Source of the DNA: Vibrio ouci
Lineage (GTDB): Bacteria; Pseudomonadota; Gammaproteobacteria; Enterobacterales; Vibrionaceae
Reading direction: 5' to 3'
Assembly (NCBI RefSeq): GCF_004551525.1
Contig: NZ_SATR01000004.1
Location: 62,001 to 126,000, forward strand
DNA length: 64,000 bases
Both the position numbers and the translations under genes were made by a program. Numbering within the stretch: position 1 is the stretch's first letter; every line of letters starts with the position of its first letter. Below, in pieces: positions 32,436 through 41,549 of this stretch. The notes under the pieces were generated by a model. That model ran no database searches, was not told the origin of the DNA, and worked only from the letters and a program-made list of their open reading frames with translations.

Positions 32436-32910
32436 ATCCATATACCTTTAGAATTACCGCTATCACGATTACCCACTCGACAAATAGGATGATTGCTGTG
32501 GTTGATAGCGATGAACCAAAAGAAACCGCGCCTAATTTGCTTCCAGCGACATAACTAAGGGAACCGGCTATGCCTCCAACAACTATTACGATAATGGCTG
32601 GATATTGGTTCACATAAGGATAAAGAAAATAGGCATACCATGCGAAGATAGCCCACAGTGCGACAAGCCAGTAAGGTATCCCAGTTTGATCAAATTCAAA
32701 CCAGCCCATAGCGATATTGAAGTAATCAAGCAGAGAGCCAAATACCACTATGCCCACCAACTTCTTCCACTCAATATTGGTATTAATTGAGGTAGCAAGC
32801 ATGGTTATTATAACTAGCGACATCGTTAAATATTGCCATTGCGCTTGCCCCATTACCGCCAAGAACCATAGCAGTTGAAACCACGTCGACATTAAAATAA
32901 GGCGTTTCAT
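32392..32910 (-). CDS. DUF2878 membrane protein
   Basis: Inner-membrane protein of 172 residues with about five or six hydrophobic segments (LLWFLAVMGQAQWQYLTMSLVIITMLA, LVGIVVFGSLLDYFNIAMG, YWLVALWAIFAWYAYFLYPYV, AIIVIVVGGIAGSLSYVAG, LSTTAIILFVEWVIVIAVI). It belongs to DUF2878, a family of unknown function found with CFA-synthase-like and DUF1365 genes. The start at 32910 is poorly supported by a ribosome site. Its C-terminal codons overlap the next gene. Function is unknown. Confidence 0.78.
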   Translation of the reverse strand: MKRLILMSTWFQLLWFLAVMGQAQWQYLTMSLVIITMLATSINTNIEWKKLVGIVVFGSLLDYFNIAMGWFEFDQTGIPYWLVALWAIFAWYAYFLYPYVNQYPAIIVIVVGGIAGSLSYVAGSKLGAVSFGSSLSTTAIILFVEWVIVIAVILKVYGYESDTDNGVFDTSK

Positions 32911-32936
32911 ACTAATTACCTACAATACGTGCTCAG

Positions 32937-34184
32937 CTATGGGCGCTGGAATGTCATATGTACGGTACTGATCGACTTCGCTTTAAAGCCCCCTTCACAG
33001 TAACAAAAGTAATAGTTCCACATTCGAATAAATCGCTGATCAAACCCTAACTGTTCTACTTGTTGAAGGTGATGATTGAACTTTATATACCAGTGATTCA
33101 ATGTTTGAGCATAGTCCTGCCCTATGTCATAAAGATCTCTTAGGATCAGATCGCTGCTATTTGTTGTCGCTTGTGTCAGCGCTGTAATTGAAGGTAGAAA
33201 GCCGCCCGGGAAAATGTATTTCTGAATAAAGTCGACACTATTGCTGTAGTAGTCATAACGTTGATCGGCAATGGTTATTGCTTGAATCGCCATTAACCCA
33301 CTAGGCTTTAATAAAGATTGGCATTTTTGAATATACGACGTTAAGAATTGCTTTCCGACCGCCTCTATCATCTCGATAGAAACCAATTTATCGAACTGGC
33401 CATTAAGATTACGATAATCTTCTTTTAGGAGAGTAATTCGGTCCTCTAAGCCTTTTTGCTCGATTTTCTGTTTGGCGTATTGGTACTGTTGTTCTGAAAT
33501 TGTCGTCGTTGTGACGCGGCACCCATACTGCTCTGCCATATAGATTGCCATGGCCCCCCAACCTGTCCCGATCTCAATAACATTATCGTCTTCAGACAGT
33601 TTCAGTTGCTCGCACAAACGTTGCATCTTGTTTATTTGTGCCTGCTCTAGCGTGTCACTAGCGGAGTTGAATAAGCCCGATGAGTACAGCATCCGCTCGT
33701 CGAGAAACGTTTCATAAAGCTCATTACTCAAGTCATAATGGGCTCCGATGTTTTTCGCCGAATTACTCACTGTATTGCGGTTTAGCCAATGACTGACTTG
33801 GTTAACTAACTTAGACAATAGTGTTGTTCGGCTTTCAATCGAATCGAGTGCAGATAAGTTTAGAGCCATGAGTTCCATCAATTTGGTTAGGTCGGGACTC
33901 TCCCACCACCCATCCATATAGGCTTCCCCCGCGGCAATACTGCCTCCCTTGAGTAATCGTGAATAGAAAGCTGGGTTTTTCACTTCTATCAACGCATTAG
34001 GCTCGCTGCTATTTGGCCGCCCAAACACTTCTCTTAATCTCTGGGAAGAGCCCTGCTGGAAAGATTCAACAATCGTTAAGCTACCGACCTGAAGTTTGTT
34101 CAAGCAAGAGAATGCAATATTACGAGCACTCTTTTGAACCGTTGTGAGTTTGCGGGGTAATGGCAGCGTCTGTGAACTCATCAT
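32937..34184 (-). CDS. Cyclopropane-fatty-acyl-phospholipid synthase family methyltransferase
   Basis: SAM-dependent methyltransferase of 415 residues acting on unsaturated acyl chains of membrane phospholipids. The N-terminal domain is followed by the bridging IGAHYDLSNELYETFLDERMLYSSG, SAM motif I VIEIGTGWGAMAIYMAEQYG, SIEMIEAVG with the catalytic-site glutamate, and the C-terminal YIFPGGFLPS and WNYYFCYCEGGFKAKSI, all hallmarks of CFA-synthase relatives. In operons with a flavin amine oxidase-like partner, such enzymes can make methylated rather than cyclopropane lipids. The exact product here cannot be told. AGGG precedes the start at a suitable distance. Confidence 0.9.
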   Translation of the reverse strand: MMSSQTLPLPRKLTTVQKSARNIAFSCLNKLQVGSLTIVESFQQGSSQRLREVFGRPNSSEPNALIEVKNPAFYSRLLKGGSIAAGEAYMDGWWESPDLTKLMELMALNLSALDSIESRTTLLSKLVNQVSHWLNRNTVSNSAKNIGAHYDLSNELYETFLDERMLYSSGLFNSASDTLEQAQINKMQRLCEQLKLSEDDNVIEIGTGWGAMAIYMAEQYGCRVTTTTISEQQYQYAKQKIEQKGLEDRITLLKEDYRNLNGQFDKLVSIEMIEAVGKQFLTSYIQKCQSLLKPSGLMAIQAITIADQRYDYYSNSVDFIQKYIFPGGFLPSITALTQATTNSSDLILRDLYDIGQDYAQTLNHWYIKFNHHLQQVEQLGFDQRFIRMWNYYFCYCEGGFKAKSISTVHMTFQRP

Positions 34185-34199
34185 CTTTTATTCCCTTTA

Positions 34200-34961
34200 T
34201 TATTTTTCGATATCAGCACTAGGTTGGTCACTACTGTCACAGTGATACTTCGGATGAGAATAGAAAGGAGCTCCCTTTATCCAAAGTTTTAGCGCATGCC
34301 AGTAAATACCTATGGTTACTTTTACTGCCATTACCGGCGTAGAGATCAAATGTTTGACTAATACTTTAGAGTTAAACGGATATTTGTGCATTTTCAAGGT
34401 CGCGTCGAACTCTTTCGAATCTCGATGACACTCTAAGTGGATAGAAAGTTGTCGCTCTAACGGTTTCAACTTCCATTGATATTGCTGAGCGATCGGGTTG
34501 AATGGAGAAACGTGAAACTGTTTTTTGTGCCGCCAAGTCGACTCATCTTTGGCGTTTAAGGCGTAATAGTGGCGTTCATTCCACGGAGTGTTACTCACTT
34601 CAGCTAAAAGATAACGCCACTGATTGTTTTCATCGTAGATGTAATAGAAATTTACCGGACTAAAATAGATACCGAGATACCGAAGATGGATCACTGCCTC
34701 AACACGACCTGAGATACGTTCTCCGGTCAGCTCCCAGACTTTATCAAGCACCGCCTGTTTCAAGTCCCCTTCACCTAGATAATCTTGGCGTTTAAATCGA
34801 GCCCAATGCCACCAGCGTGAGCCAAAACCCCAAACCTTTTTTTCAAGCTGGCCGATTTCATCCAAGTCAAGGCATGGCATGAATAAGGGGTAGCTCAAAC
34901 TGTGTTTTACAGGCGTAAAACGTCTGTGCCTAACCATGCCAACCAATAAGGCGCTATTCAT
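34200..34961 (-). CDS. DUF1365 domain protein
   Basis: Cytoplasmic protein of 253 residues from DUF1365, a family that nearly always neighbours CFA-synthase-like and NAD/FAD oxidoreductase genes. Visible family features are GMVRHRRFTPVKHSLSYPLFM at the N-terminus, DLDEIGQLEKKVWGFG, VIHLRYLGIYFSPVNFYYIYDE, NTPWNERHYYAL and KQFHVSPFNPIAQQYQWKL. Its start abuts the stop of the oxidoreductase gene with no gap. Biochemical activity has not been established to my knowledge; a role in lipid modification is suggested only by context. Confidence 0.85.
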   Translation of the reverse strand: MNSALLVGMVRHRRFTPVKHSLSYPLFMPCLDLDEIGQLEKKVWGFGSRWWHWARFKRQDYLGEGDLKQAVLDKVWELTGERISGRVEAVIHLRYLGIYFSPVNFYYIYDENNQWRYLLAEVSNTPWNERHYYALNAKDESTWRHKKQFHVSPFNPIAQQYQWKLKPLERQLSIHLECHRDSKEFDATLKMHKYPFNSKVLVKHLISTPVMAVKVTIGIYWHALKLWIKGAPFYSHPKYHCDSSDQPSADIEK

Positions 34962-36236
34962 TTAAGCGACACCTTTTGAGCTGAGTTCCAAGCTGTCGAT
35001 TCCCCGAACAACATCCAAGGCACTGCGTACACCATCTTCGTGAAAACCGTTATACCAGTAAGCACCACAAAACCACGTTTTATTTATCCCATTGATTTCA
35101 CCACGCCTAGCCTGCGCATTAATTGTCTCCTGATTAAAAACAGGGTGGTGATAAACAAAACGCTTAAGAACCTTATCTGGATCAATTTGAGCACTGCTAT
35201 TGAGTGATACACAAAACGTGTAGGGAGACTCTATATGCTGCAGGATGTTCATATTATAAGTCAGTGTCGGCGCTCGTGACTGTTCTGAGGAAGACCCATC
35301 CAACCAGTAATTCCAAGATGCCCAAGCCGCTTTTCGTTTCGGTAGCAACTGCTCGTCAGTGTGGAGAATGACCTCATTGGCCTGATAAGCAAGTCCTTTT
35401 AAAATGTTACTTTCAGCCTTGCTCGCGTCATGCAATAGTTTTTTCGCTTGATCGCTGTGGCAAGCAAAAATCACTTGGTCAAAACGCTCAACCTTTCCAT
35501 TGGCACGTATGATGACCCCTGCAGAATCACGATGAACGGACTCAACAGGAGTGTTAAGTCTGATTCTATCTACAAAGCCTTTCGTTAGTGCTGGGATATA
35601 CTCTCGCGAGCCTCCTTTGACCACATACCATTGGGGTCGGTTGGTGATATCAAGCAGACCATGATTAAGGAAGAATCGAGCAAAAAACTGTAATGGAAAG
35701 GCGCGCATATCCGCCAGTGTGGAGGACCAGATTGCTGCTCCCATCGGCAAGATGTAATTATCACAAAAATAGTCGCTGAACTTATGTTGGGCTAAGAAAT
35801 CCCCAAGTGTGGACTTCCCTTGCTTGTCTTCACTCGCTATCTCTTTGACCATTCGGTTAAAACGTAAGATCTCGAGAATAAAAGAATAAAATTTCGGATT
35901 AAGCCAATTTCTGCGCTGAGCGAAAAGCGTTGAAATTGTATGGCCATTATATTCGAGTCCATTACTGTCGTTTCGAACACTGAAGCTCATTTGGCTTGGC
36001 TGACCTTCTACACCAATTTCGGCCATCAGTGCTATGAAACTAGGATAGGTTCGATCGTTGTATACGATAAAGCCGGTATCTACCGCGTAAGTCTTATCGT
36101 CAAGTTGAACATCAACCGTCGCTGTATGACCACCAATATAGTCATTGGCTTCGTAAAGAGTGACATCATGCTGACGATATAAGTAGTAACCACACGTCAA
36201 TCCGGAAATCCCGGTACCAATTATTGCTATTTTCAT
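34962..36236 (-). CDS. FAD-dependent oxidoreductase (flavin amine oxidase-like)
   Basis: Flavoprotein of 424 residues. It has the Rossmann dinucleotide motif IIGTGISGLTCGYYLYR (residues 4-20) with a glutamate 24 residues on (TLYEAND), and a GGHTATVDVQLDDKTYAVDTGFIVYN region typical of amine oxidase-like proteins. The C-terminal GINKTWFCGAYWYNGFHEDGV closes the FAD site. In other bacteria, flavin-dependent relatives beside a CFA-like methyltransferase take part in methylene reduction or desaturation of methylated fatty acids. Here that role is inferred from the operon. It lies 10 bases after the SDR gene. Confidence 0.88.
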   Translation of the reverse strand: MKIAIIGTGISGLTCGYYLYRQHDVTLYEANDYIGGHTATVDVQLDDKTYAVDTGFIVYNDRTYPSFIALMAEIGVEGQPSQMSFSVRNDSNGLEYNGHTISTLFAQRRNWLNPKFYSFILEILRFNRMVKEIASEDKQGKSTLGDFLAQHKFSDYFCDNYILPMGAAIWSSTLADMRAFPLQFFARFFLNHGLLDITNRPQWYVVKGGSREYIPALTKGFVDRIRLNTPVESVHRDSAGVIIRANGKVERFDQVIFACHSDQAKKLLHDASKAESNILKGLAYQANEVILHTDEQLLPKRKAAWASWNYWLDGSSSEQSRAPTLTYNMNILQHIESPYTFCVSLNSSAQIDPDKVLKRFVYHHPVFNQETINAQARRGEINGINKTWFCGAYWYNGFHEDGVRSALDVVRGIDSLELSSKGVA

Positions 36237-36246
36237 GCAACCTCCT

Positions 36247-36975
36247 CTAACCCTGCACTAAGAACTTGGTCGTGATAGCGTTTTGCCAACGATAAGGCAG
36301 CAAGCCAATCACTCTTAACAGGGAGGTGAACTTTTTCGGGAAGTAAATGTGAGCCTGTTTCTTTGCTAGGCCGTGACGAATTTCTCGAGATGCTCGCTCT
36401 ACCGATATCAGCATTGGCATCTCAAAGGTGTTTTTATCGGTAAGAGGCGTTTTGACAAACCCTGGATAAATCACAGACACATCAATATTCTTAGGTTTTA
36501 AGTCAACTTGCAGAGTACGAGCAAGATAACTGACTGCAGCTTTGGAAGCGCCATAGGCCTCCGCTCTAGGCAGCGCAACTTCACTGGCAATCGAACCAAC
36601 AATAGCGATGTGATGCCCCGCTTTATAATGTTGTTGGCTGGCTTGGATCACGTTAGATAAACCGATGACGTTGATGTCGAATACTCGCTTCATCAAACTA
36701 GCATCCACTTTTCCTTCATCCATATATTCACAATCACCCGCGTTAAAAATCCATAATTGTGGGATGAAAGGGAGTGACTTAAGCACAGTGCCTGTCTGCT
36801 CTGAATCGGTCAGATCGAACACTAAAGGAGTGAGAGTAGCATATTGAGATGAGAGTTGTTCGAGAACTTCTTGGTTACGACCACAAGCTAAAACAGCAAC
36901 TCCTGCTGAGGCATAATCCTTTGCTAATTGCAGACCGATACCCGATGTGGCTCCTGTGATTAAAACACCACTCAT
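36247..36975 (-). CDS. Short-chain dehydrogenase/reductase
   Basis: Classical SDR of 242 residues with the cofactor motif GATSGIGLQLA (residues 7-17), NAG in WIFNAGDCEY, catalytic Ser in IVGSIASEVALPRAE and YGASKAAVSYLA with the YxxxK pair. PGFVKTPLTDK is the usual post-catalytic loop. The substrate is unknown. SDR genes are common members of CFA/DUF1365 gene sets. It overlaps the NTF2-like gene by 4 bases (ATGA), so they are translationally coupled. Confidence 0.92.
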   Translation of the reverse strand: MSGVLITGATSGIGLQLAKDYASAGVAVLACGRNQEVLEQLSSQYATLTPLVFDLTDSEQTGTVLKSLPFIPQLWIFNAGDCEYMDEGKVDASLMKRVFDINVIGLSNVIQASQQHYKAGHHIAIVGSIASEVALPRAEAYGASKAAVSYLARTLQVDLKPKNIDVSVIYPGFVKTPLTDKNTFEMPMLISVERASREIRHGLAKKQAHIYFPKKFTSLLRVIGLLPYRWQNAITTKFLVQG

Positions 36976-37391
36976 TGACCTAACCTCTGCTTGATTGTTT
37001 TGATAACTGAACCGAGCAGAGGCAAGTTCTCATACAACATCTCACCTAAATCGAAGTAGTCACGATGGTAAATAACTCGACCCTGACTGAACTTTAAGTG
37101 ACTAACGCCATTAACGTAGATAACTTCTCCCTTAGAAAGCTTTGGGTGCTCCAAACACATTATCCAAGTCAAGAAGCCAGTATCACCAGATTGTTGATGG
37201 TCCTGAATTTCAAAGTCGCAGCGTTTTACATTGGCGTACAAAGATTCAAAGTAATTTTCTAATGCGGGCCAACCTTCCAATCGATGGGCGGCATCTTCAA
37301 AAATCACCTCTTGGTGGTAAACATCCGACAGTATGTGCAAGTTTGTTTTATTCAGCTGTTGGTATAATTGCCCAACCGTTTGAACATCCAT
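36972..37391 (-). CDS. Nuclear transport factor 2-like (SnoaL-type) protein, first gene of lipid operon
   Basis: Small cytoplasmic protein of 139 residues from the NTF2-like fold, which often binds hydrophobic ligands. ATG 37391 (MDVQTVGQLYQQLN) has GAGG 8 bases upstream, so it is preferred over the frame starting at 37490, which crosses the promoter region. Typical parts are YHQEVIFEDAAHRLEGWPALENYFESLY and WIMCLEHPKLSKGEVIYVNGVSHLKF. It is the first gene of the eight-gene operon and overlaps the SDR gene by 4 bases. Confidence 0.82.
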   Translation of the reverse strand: MDVQTVGQLYQQLNKTNLHILSDVYHQEVIFEDAAHRLEGWPALENYFESLYANVKRCDFEIQDHQQSGDTGFLTWIMCLEHPKLSKGEVIYVNGVSHLKFSQGRVIYHRDYFDLGEMLYENLPLLGSVIKTIKQRLGQ

Positions 37392-37463
37392 TCTTTTGCC
37401 CTCAGCGCTAAAGCAGTAAATGAGCAGCGTACTCCTACTGCCGCTTACGTTTGTTGAGTCTTG

Positions 37464-37489
37464 TACGAAGGTATTAAAAGAATAGATCA
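37464..37489 (-). promoter_or_regulatory. Candidate ECF-type promoter of the lipid operon
   Basis: On the minus strand TGATC, 17 bases, CGTA. This resembles the TGATC...CGTA-type promoter motif recognised by RpoE/ChrR-type ECF sigma factors (ECF11) in photo-oxidative stress. It lies 73 bases upstream of the first gene, right behind the T tail of the htpX terminator. The match is by eye. Confidence 0.45.
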
Positions 37490-37517
37490 AAAAAGGCTTG
37501 GTTATAAACCAAGCCTT
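37489..37517 (-). terminator. htpX terminator
   Basis: AAGGCTTGGT and ACCAAGCCTT pair over 10 bp with a 5-base loop, followed on the minus strand by TTTT. It separates htpX from the lipid operon. Confidence 0.88.
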
Positions 37518-37540
37518 TTCAATAAAATAGAGAGTTTTCG

Positions 37541-38404
37541 TTACGAATTACGTAGCGCAGTAATACGTTTATCTAATGGTGGGTGGCTCATCAACAGCTC
37601 AGTCAGTGACTGTTTGCCATTGATACCAAATGCCATCATTGAACCCTCTAGCTGAGATTCTTGGCTCATTTTTAGACGCTCTAGCGCGGCAATCATCTTA
37701 TGTTTACCCACAAGTTGCGCGGCACCAGCATCAGCGTGGAATTCGCGATGGCGGCTGTACCACATGGTGATAAAACTTGCTAGGAAGCCGAACACCAACT
37801 CAAGTACCATGCTGACACCAAAGTAAACCATCATGTTGCTGCCACCCTCTTCTTCGTCGCTATTTGACGAGACGATATTGGCGATAAAACGAGATAGGAA
37901 GATAACAAAGGTATTCACCACGCCTTGCATCAAGGTCATGGTTACCATGTCACCATTCGCGATATGGCTCACTTCGTGCGCGAGAACCGCCTCTGCCTCA
38001 TCACGTGTCATATTGTGTAATAGACCTGTCGATACTGCGACAAGAGAGTCATTGCGCTTGGCACCGGTCGCAAACGCGTTGATATCCGCTGAGTCATAAA
38101 TAGCAACAGTCGGCATACCAATACCAACTTGCTCTGATTGACGGCGAACCGTCTCTAATAGCCAATGCTCAGTTTCATTGCGTGGGCTTTCAATAACCAT
38201 ACCGCCCACAGAACGCAGTGCCATGCCCTTTGACATCATCAAAGAGATAAATGAACCACCAAAACCAAACACTGCAGCCATTACTAACAAACCTGATAAG
38301 CTACCCGGTTGCATGCCTGTCATTGCGTAAACAATATTCAGAACAACACTTAGTACCAGAACAACAGCTAAGTTGGTTGCAAGAAATAACATTACTCGCT
38401 TCAT
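37541..38404 (-). CDS. htpX: Membrane protease HtpX
   Basis: Inner-membrane zinc metalloprotease of M48 type, which removes misfolded membrane proteins together with FtsH. It has 287 residues. ATG 38404 ([19 protein letters not shown]) has GGAGA 6 bases upstream; a longer frame from 38431 was rejected. Two N-terminal helices precede the catalytic HEVSH in [23 protein letters not shown]. Two more helices ([17 protein letters not shown] and [26 protein letters not shown]) follow, the last with the third zinc ligand in [10 protein letters not shown]. It is monocistronic. Confidence 0.96.
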   Translation of the reverse strand: MKRVMLFLATNLAVVLVLSVVLNIVYAMTGMQPGSLSGLLVMAAVFGFGGSFISLMMSKGMALRSVGGMVIESPRNETEHWLLETVRRQSEQVGIGMPTVAIYDSADINAFATGAKRNDSLVAVSTGLLHNMTRDEAEAVLAHEVSHIANGDMVTMTLMQGVVNTFVIFLSRFIANIVSSNSDEEEGGSNMMVYFGVSMVLELVFGFLASFITMWYSRHREFHADAGAAQLVGKHKMIAALERLKMSQESQLEGSMMAFGINGKQSLTELLMSHPPLDKRITALRNS

Positions 38405-38440
38405 TACTTTTCTCCAAAAAAACGGAAGCATTTTATTATT

Positions 38441-38461
38441 GCTAGAGATTTGCTCTCTAGC
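38441..38461. other. Hairpin in the htpX leader
   Basis: GCTAGAGA and TCTCTAGC form an 8-bp perfect stem with a 5-base loop, 37 bases upstream of the htpX start codon and inside the probable 5' untranslated region. It lacks a T run, so it is not a terminator. It might affect translation or be the remnant of a repeat. Confidence 0.4.
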
Positions 38462-38588
38462 TTGTTCTTAACCCTATAGATATAGTCTATTCCTTTTAAT
38501 TACAAGGTTAAGCAGCAAATTGAAACATTTGATTTCTATATTCACTATTTTTATCAAACAAATCAGAATGATTCACACAAGCCAATTC

Positions 38589-38620
38589 AAGTCTAACATC
38601 GAAGATTAGGTGTTAGACTT
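38589..38620. promoter_or_regulatory. 10-bp inverted repeat upstream of small gene
   Basis: AAGTCTAACA and TGTTAGACTT pair perfectly over 10 bp with a 12-base spacer, 78 bases upstream of the small gene at 38698. No T run follows. It may be an operator or a leader hairpin. Confidence 0.4.
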
Positions 38621-38697
38621 TGGTAGTATTGCCGATCAAATCAAACATGTTAGATTTAGGGTAGATGAGAAAATCCATGGAACAAAGGAAGAGAATC

Positions 38698-38865
38698 ATG
38701 GTTGAAACTAACAACTATCAAATGGCTATTGATCTGTTGTGCTGTCATTTAGGGCTTTCTGAAGAAGAAGCGAAAAAGCAGTTAGGTATTTCTTCGGAAG
38801 ATAAAACGCAGAAGCGAATCATTGAAACGCAATCTGCGCTGATGGGTCTTAATCACGACAAGTAA
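38698..38865 (+). CDS. Small protein of unknown function
   Basis: A 55-residue protein, MVETNNYQMAIDLLCCHLGL at the N-terminus, that I do not recognise. It is predicted helical, with an SxEEAKKQLG segment and a cysteine pair. ATG 38698 has AAGGA 9 bases upstream; an in-frame ATG at 38665 has AGGG only 3 bases before it, so the longer 66-residue form is less likely. A strong bidirectional terminator follows. The organisation (own leader, inverted repeat and terminator) suggests a real, independently controlled gene. Confidence 0.6.
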   Translation: MVETNNYQMAIDLLCCHLGLSEEEAKKQLGISSEDKTQKRIIETQSALMGLNHDK

Positions 38866-38881
38866 TTTGCACAATTAATTA

Positions 38882-38910
38882 AAAACGGCTGCCCACCTGG
38901 CAGCCGTTTT
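38882..38910. terminator. Bidirectional terminator between small gene and bioD
   Basis: AAAACGGCTGCC and GGCAGCCGTTTT form a 12-bp perfect stem with a 5-base loop. Both ends carry A/T runs, so it serves the small gene (plus) and the bio operon (minus). Confidence 0.92.
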
Positions 38911-38918
38911 ACTTTTCG

Positions 38919-39605
38919 TTAGTCTCTATTGAGTAAAGGAGAGACATCGATGTATTTCGCAAGCCCTTGACGCTTAACAGAAGGAACATAAGGGATCTCA
39001 CCGATCTTCGGCGCATCAATTTTCTGCTCAAGCATCTCGATAATGTCTGCGTAATGCTCAGTACCTGGATTGACACGGTTTGCTACCCAGCCAACCAGCT
39101 CAAGTCCATCCGCCTTAATCGCATCCAACGTCAGCATCGCATGGCTTAAACAGCCCAATTTAATGCCAACAACCAGCACCACTGGTAGCTTTTCTTGCTG
39201 AACCCAAGTGGATAGACAGTCTGAGCTCGAAACGGGTACACGCCAACCACCAGCGCCTTCCACTAACACAATGTCAGAGTTTTGCTTATGCTGCGCCAGT
39301 TTGTCACTCAAAATTGAGTATTCAATTTCGACATTCTCACGCATAGCGGCAATATGCGGTGACGCAGGCAACTCTAACGCGTATGGATTTACATCATCAT
39401 ACGCTACGTCAACGGTCGCTGCTTTCTGCAAATAGAGCGCGTCTGAATTTCTAAAACCTTCGGCAGTTTTATCACTGCCCGCTGCAACCGGCTTATAGCC
39501 AATTGTCTTTAATCCTTGCTCTGCTAACGCGTTCAATATCGCTTTTGAAGCAACTGTTTTTCCAACATCGGTATCCGTACCCGCAATAAAAAATGCATCA
39601 ATCAT
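38919..39605 (-). CDS. bioD: Dethiobiotin synthetase BioD
   Basis: ATP-dependent carboxylase that converts DAPA to dethiobiotin, the penultimate step of biotin synthesis. It has 228 residues, with P-loop GTDTDVGKT (residues 9-17), KPVAAGSD near residue 37 with the conserved lysine, and [12 protein letters not shown]. It overlaps bioC by 4 bases, and the operon ends here at a bidirectional terminator. Confidence 0.96.
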   Translation of the reverse strand: MIDAFFIAGTDTDVGKTVASKAILNALAEQGLKTIGYKPVAAGSDKTAEGFRNSDALYLQKAATVDVAYDDVNPYALELPASPHIAAMRENVEIEYSILSDKLAQHKQNSDIVLVEGAGGWRVPVSSSDCLSTWVQQEKLPVVLVVGIKLGCLSHAMLTLDAIKADGLELVGWVANRVNPGTEHYADIIEMLEQKIDAPKIGEIPYVPSVKRQGLAKYIDVSPLLNRD

Positions 39606-40405
39606 AGATGAATAACCCCTAAACAGACCTGATATGTTGCAGGTAGAAGACCCTGATGATTTTGATAGGCTTGATACTCTTGCTCTACTCGCATTAAAGC
39701 TTTTCGACTCGTAAGACCGTTTGCCCTACCATCGACATGCGTTGCTCCGATACCTTTTAAATCTCGCATCAGAGCAAAAGCAGTGTCGTACCACACCGTA
39801 ATGGCCGCCAAGTCTAGTTGATGCTCATGGCAATCAGATTGCGCTAACGCAATTTTTACCTGATTGGTTGAGATAAACTCATTGACGTGTTGATATGAAT
39901 CAATTTTGGCCCACGATTGTTTTAGCTCGTGTAGTGATCCATCCAGCAAAGTGGAAAGATAAGCGCGGCCTTGTGGTTTAGTCACACGCTTGATCTCACG
40001 CAGTGGCACTGACAAGTCCTGACACCACTGAAGCGCCAAACTTGAAAACACGTAATCAACACTATTATTTGCGAAAGGAAGTTGCTCTGCATCGCCTTGT
40101 CGATAAGTTACACCGTCTGCTCCACAGCGCGTATAAGCCGCTTCAAGCATCTGCTCGGACAAATCAAAACAGATAACATGCGCGCCGCGTTTCAATAGCT
40201 CTAAAGAAAAGTAGCCTGTACCACAGCCCACATCCAACACGGTTTTGCCGGTTAGATCCTGTGGCATTTTCGCTAATAGACGCTCACCAACATCACGCTG
40301 AAAGGCCGCATGTTTATCGTAGCTTGTTGCCGCACGTCCAAATGCTTCGGCGATGGCTTGTTTATTTAGCTCGGCAGGTGATTCCATCAATATCGCTTGT
40401 TCCAT
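39602..40405 (-). CDS. bioC: Malonyl-ACP O-methyltransferase BioC
   Basis: SAM methyltransferase that caps malonyl-ACP with a methyl ester so that the fatty-acid machinery can make the pimeloyl chain. It has 267 residues. Features are [24 protein letters not shown] at the N-terminus, motif [50 protein letters not shown] and the capping helices. BioC family members share these. It lies 4 bases after bioF and overlaps bioD by 4. Confidence 0.94.
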   Translation of the reverse strand: MEQAILMESPAELNKQAIAEAFGRAATSYDKHAAFQRDVGERLLAKMPQDLTGKTVLDVGCGTGYFSLELLKRGAHVICFDLSEQMLEAAYTRCGADGVTYRQGDAEQLPFANNSVDYVFSSLALQWCQDLSVPLREIKRVTKPQGRAYLSTLLDGSLHELKQSWAKIDSYQHVNEFISTNQVKIALAQSDCHEHQLDLAAITVWYDTAFALMRDLKGIGATHVDGRANGLTSRKALMRVEQEYQAYQNHQGLLPATYQVCLGVIHL

Positions 40406-40409
40406 TTAC

Positions 40410-41549
40410 TCACCCTTTTACCGCTTGCTTTAGCTGTTCAGCCAACTTATCTATATGGTGGAATTGATGCTCAGCAGTAAGCGTAATCCTTAGCCTAGCG
40501 CTCCCATTAGGCACAGTCGGCGGACGAATTGCGGTCAACCAAATTCCGGCTGATTTTAATTGCTCAGCTACTGCAACCGCTTTATCAGAGCTACCAATAA
40601 TGAAGGGCTTAATGGGTGTCTCAGTTGTCTGGTATCCTTCGATATCGGAAAGTAGGCGGTGATAGTACTCACTGAGCTCTGCCAATTTGTCCCTACGCCA
40701 TTGCTGCGTTTGAATCATTGAAGCGGCATGACACAAAGCCACAGCTTGAGAAGGTGGCATCGCAGTCGAGTAAACGTGATGACGGGCGAATTGTGTAAGA
40801 TAGTCACCGACTTGCTCACTACACATAATGGCTGCGCCCGATAGGCCAAACGCCTTACCAAACGTCACCACAAGAATTTCAGGCTGAATGCCAGCGGCAG
40901 CGCAACTGCCCTGCCCTTGCTTACCCAATACGCCAATACCGTGGGCATCATCCACGGCTAGCCAGCCTTTACCGTTGGTGACCGCATAGATATCAGCTAA
41001 TGGAGCCATGTCGCCATCCATGCTAAAAACGCCTTCAGTTACCACCAATGCGTTGTCACTCATCAAACTGGTTAAATTATTAACATCATTGTGGCGAAAC
41101 CGTTTCATCACTGCTGGTGAGAGCATTCCCGCTTCCATCAGCGAGGCATGATTAAGCTTATCTTGCAACAAAACATCGTCTTTCTCTAACAGAGAAAAAA
41201 GCAGCGCTTGATTAGCCGAAAAGCCGGAACTAAACAGTATCGCACGATCGAAACCGAGCCAGTCACAAAGTGTTTCTTCTAGTTGCTGATGAGCCGATGA
41301 AAAACCCGTGACAAGTGGAGAAGCACCGCTACCGTTACCATATTTATCTAGGCCGTGTTGCCATGCTTTGGTCAAACTCTTATCAGACGCTAACCCGAGA
41401 TAGTCGTTGCTAGAGAAATTAATATAACCCGCAGAACCATTTTTCAACTGCGCTGAATTTCCGTCATCAATAATACGAATTGAGCGGCTAAGCCCTTGCT
41501 GGCTTCTTTGCGCAAGGGCTTGCTGGATGCGAGTATTAAACGCTGGCAT
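40410..41549 (-). CDS. bioF: 8-amino-7-oxononanoate synthase BioF
   Basis: PLP-dependent alpha-oxoamine synthase that condenses pimeloyl-ACP with alanine, 379 residues from ATG 41549 ([16 protein letters not shown]). A longer frame to 41594 overlaps bioB by 59 bases and is less likely. Motifs are [11 protein letters not shown] near the N-terminus, [31 protein letters not shown], and the PLP lysine in [12 protein letters not shown]. Overlap with bioB is 14 bases. Confidence 0.95.
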   Translation of the reverse strand: MPAFNTRIQQALAQRSQQGLSRSIRIIDDGNSAQLKNGSAGYINFSSNDYLGLASDKSLTKAWQHGLDKYGNGSGASPLVTGFSSAHQQLEETLCDWLGFDRAILFSSGFSANQALLFSLLEKDDVLLQDKLNHASLMEAGMLSPAVMKRFRHNDVNNLTSLMSDNALVVTEGVFSMDGDMAPLADIYAVTNGKGWLAVDDAHGIGVLGKQGQGSCAAAGIQPEILVVTFGKAFGLSGAAIMCSEQVGDYLTQFARHHVYSTAMPPSQAVALCHAASMIQTQQWRRDKLAELSEYYHRLLSDIEGYQTTETPIKPFIIGSSDKAVAVAEQLKSAGIWLTAIRPPTVPNGSARLRITLTAEHQFHHIDKLAEQLKQAVKG

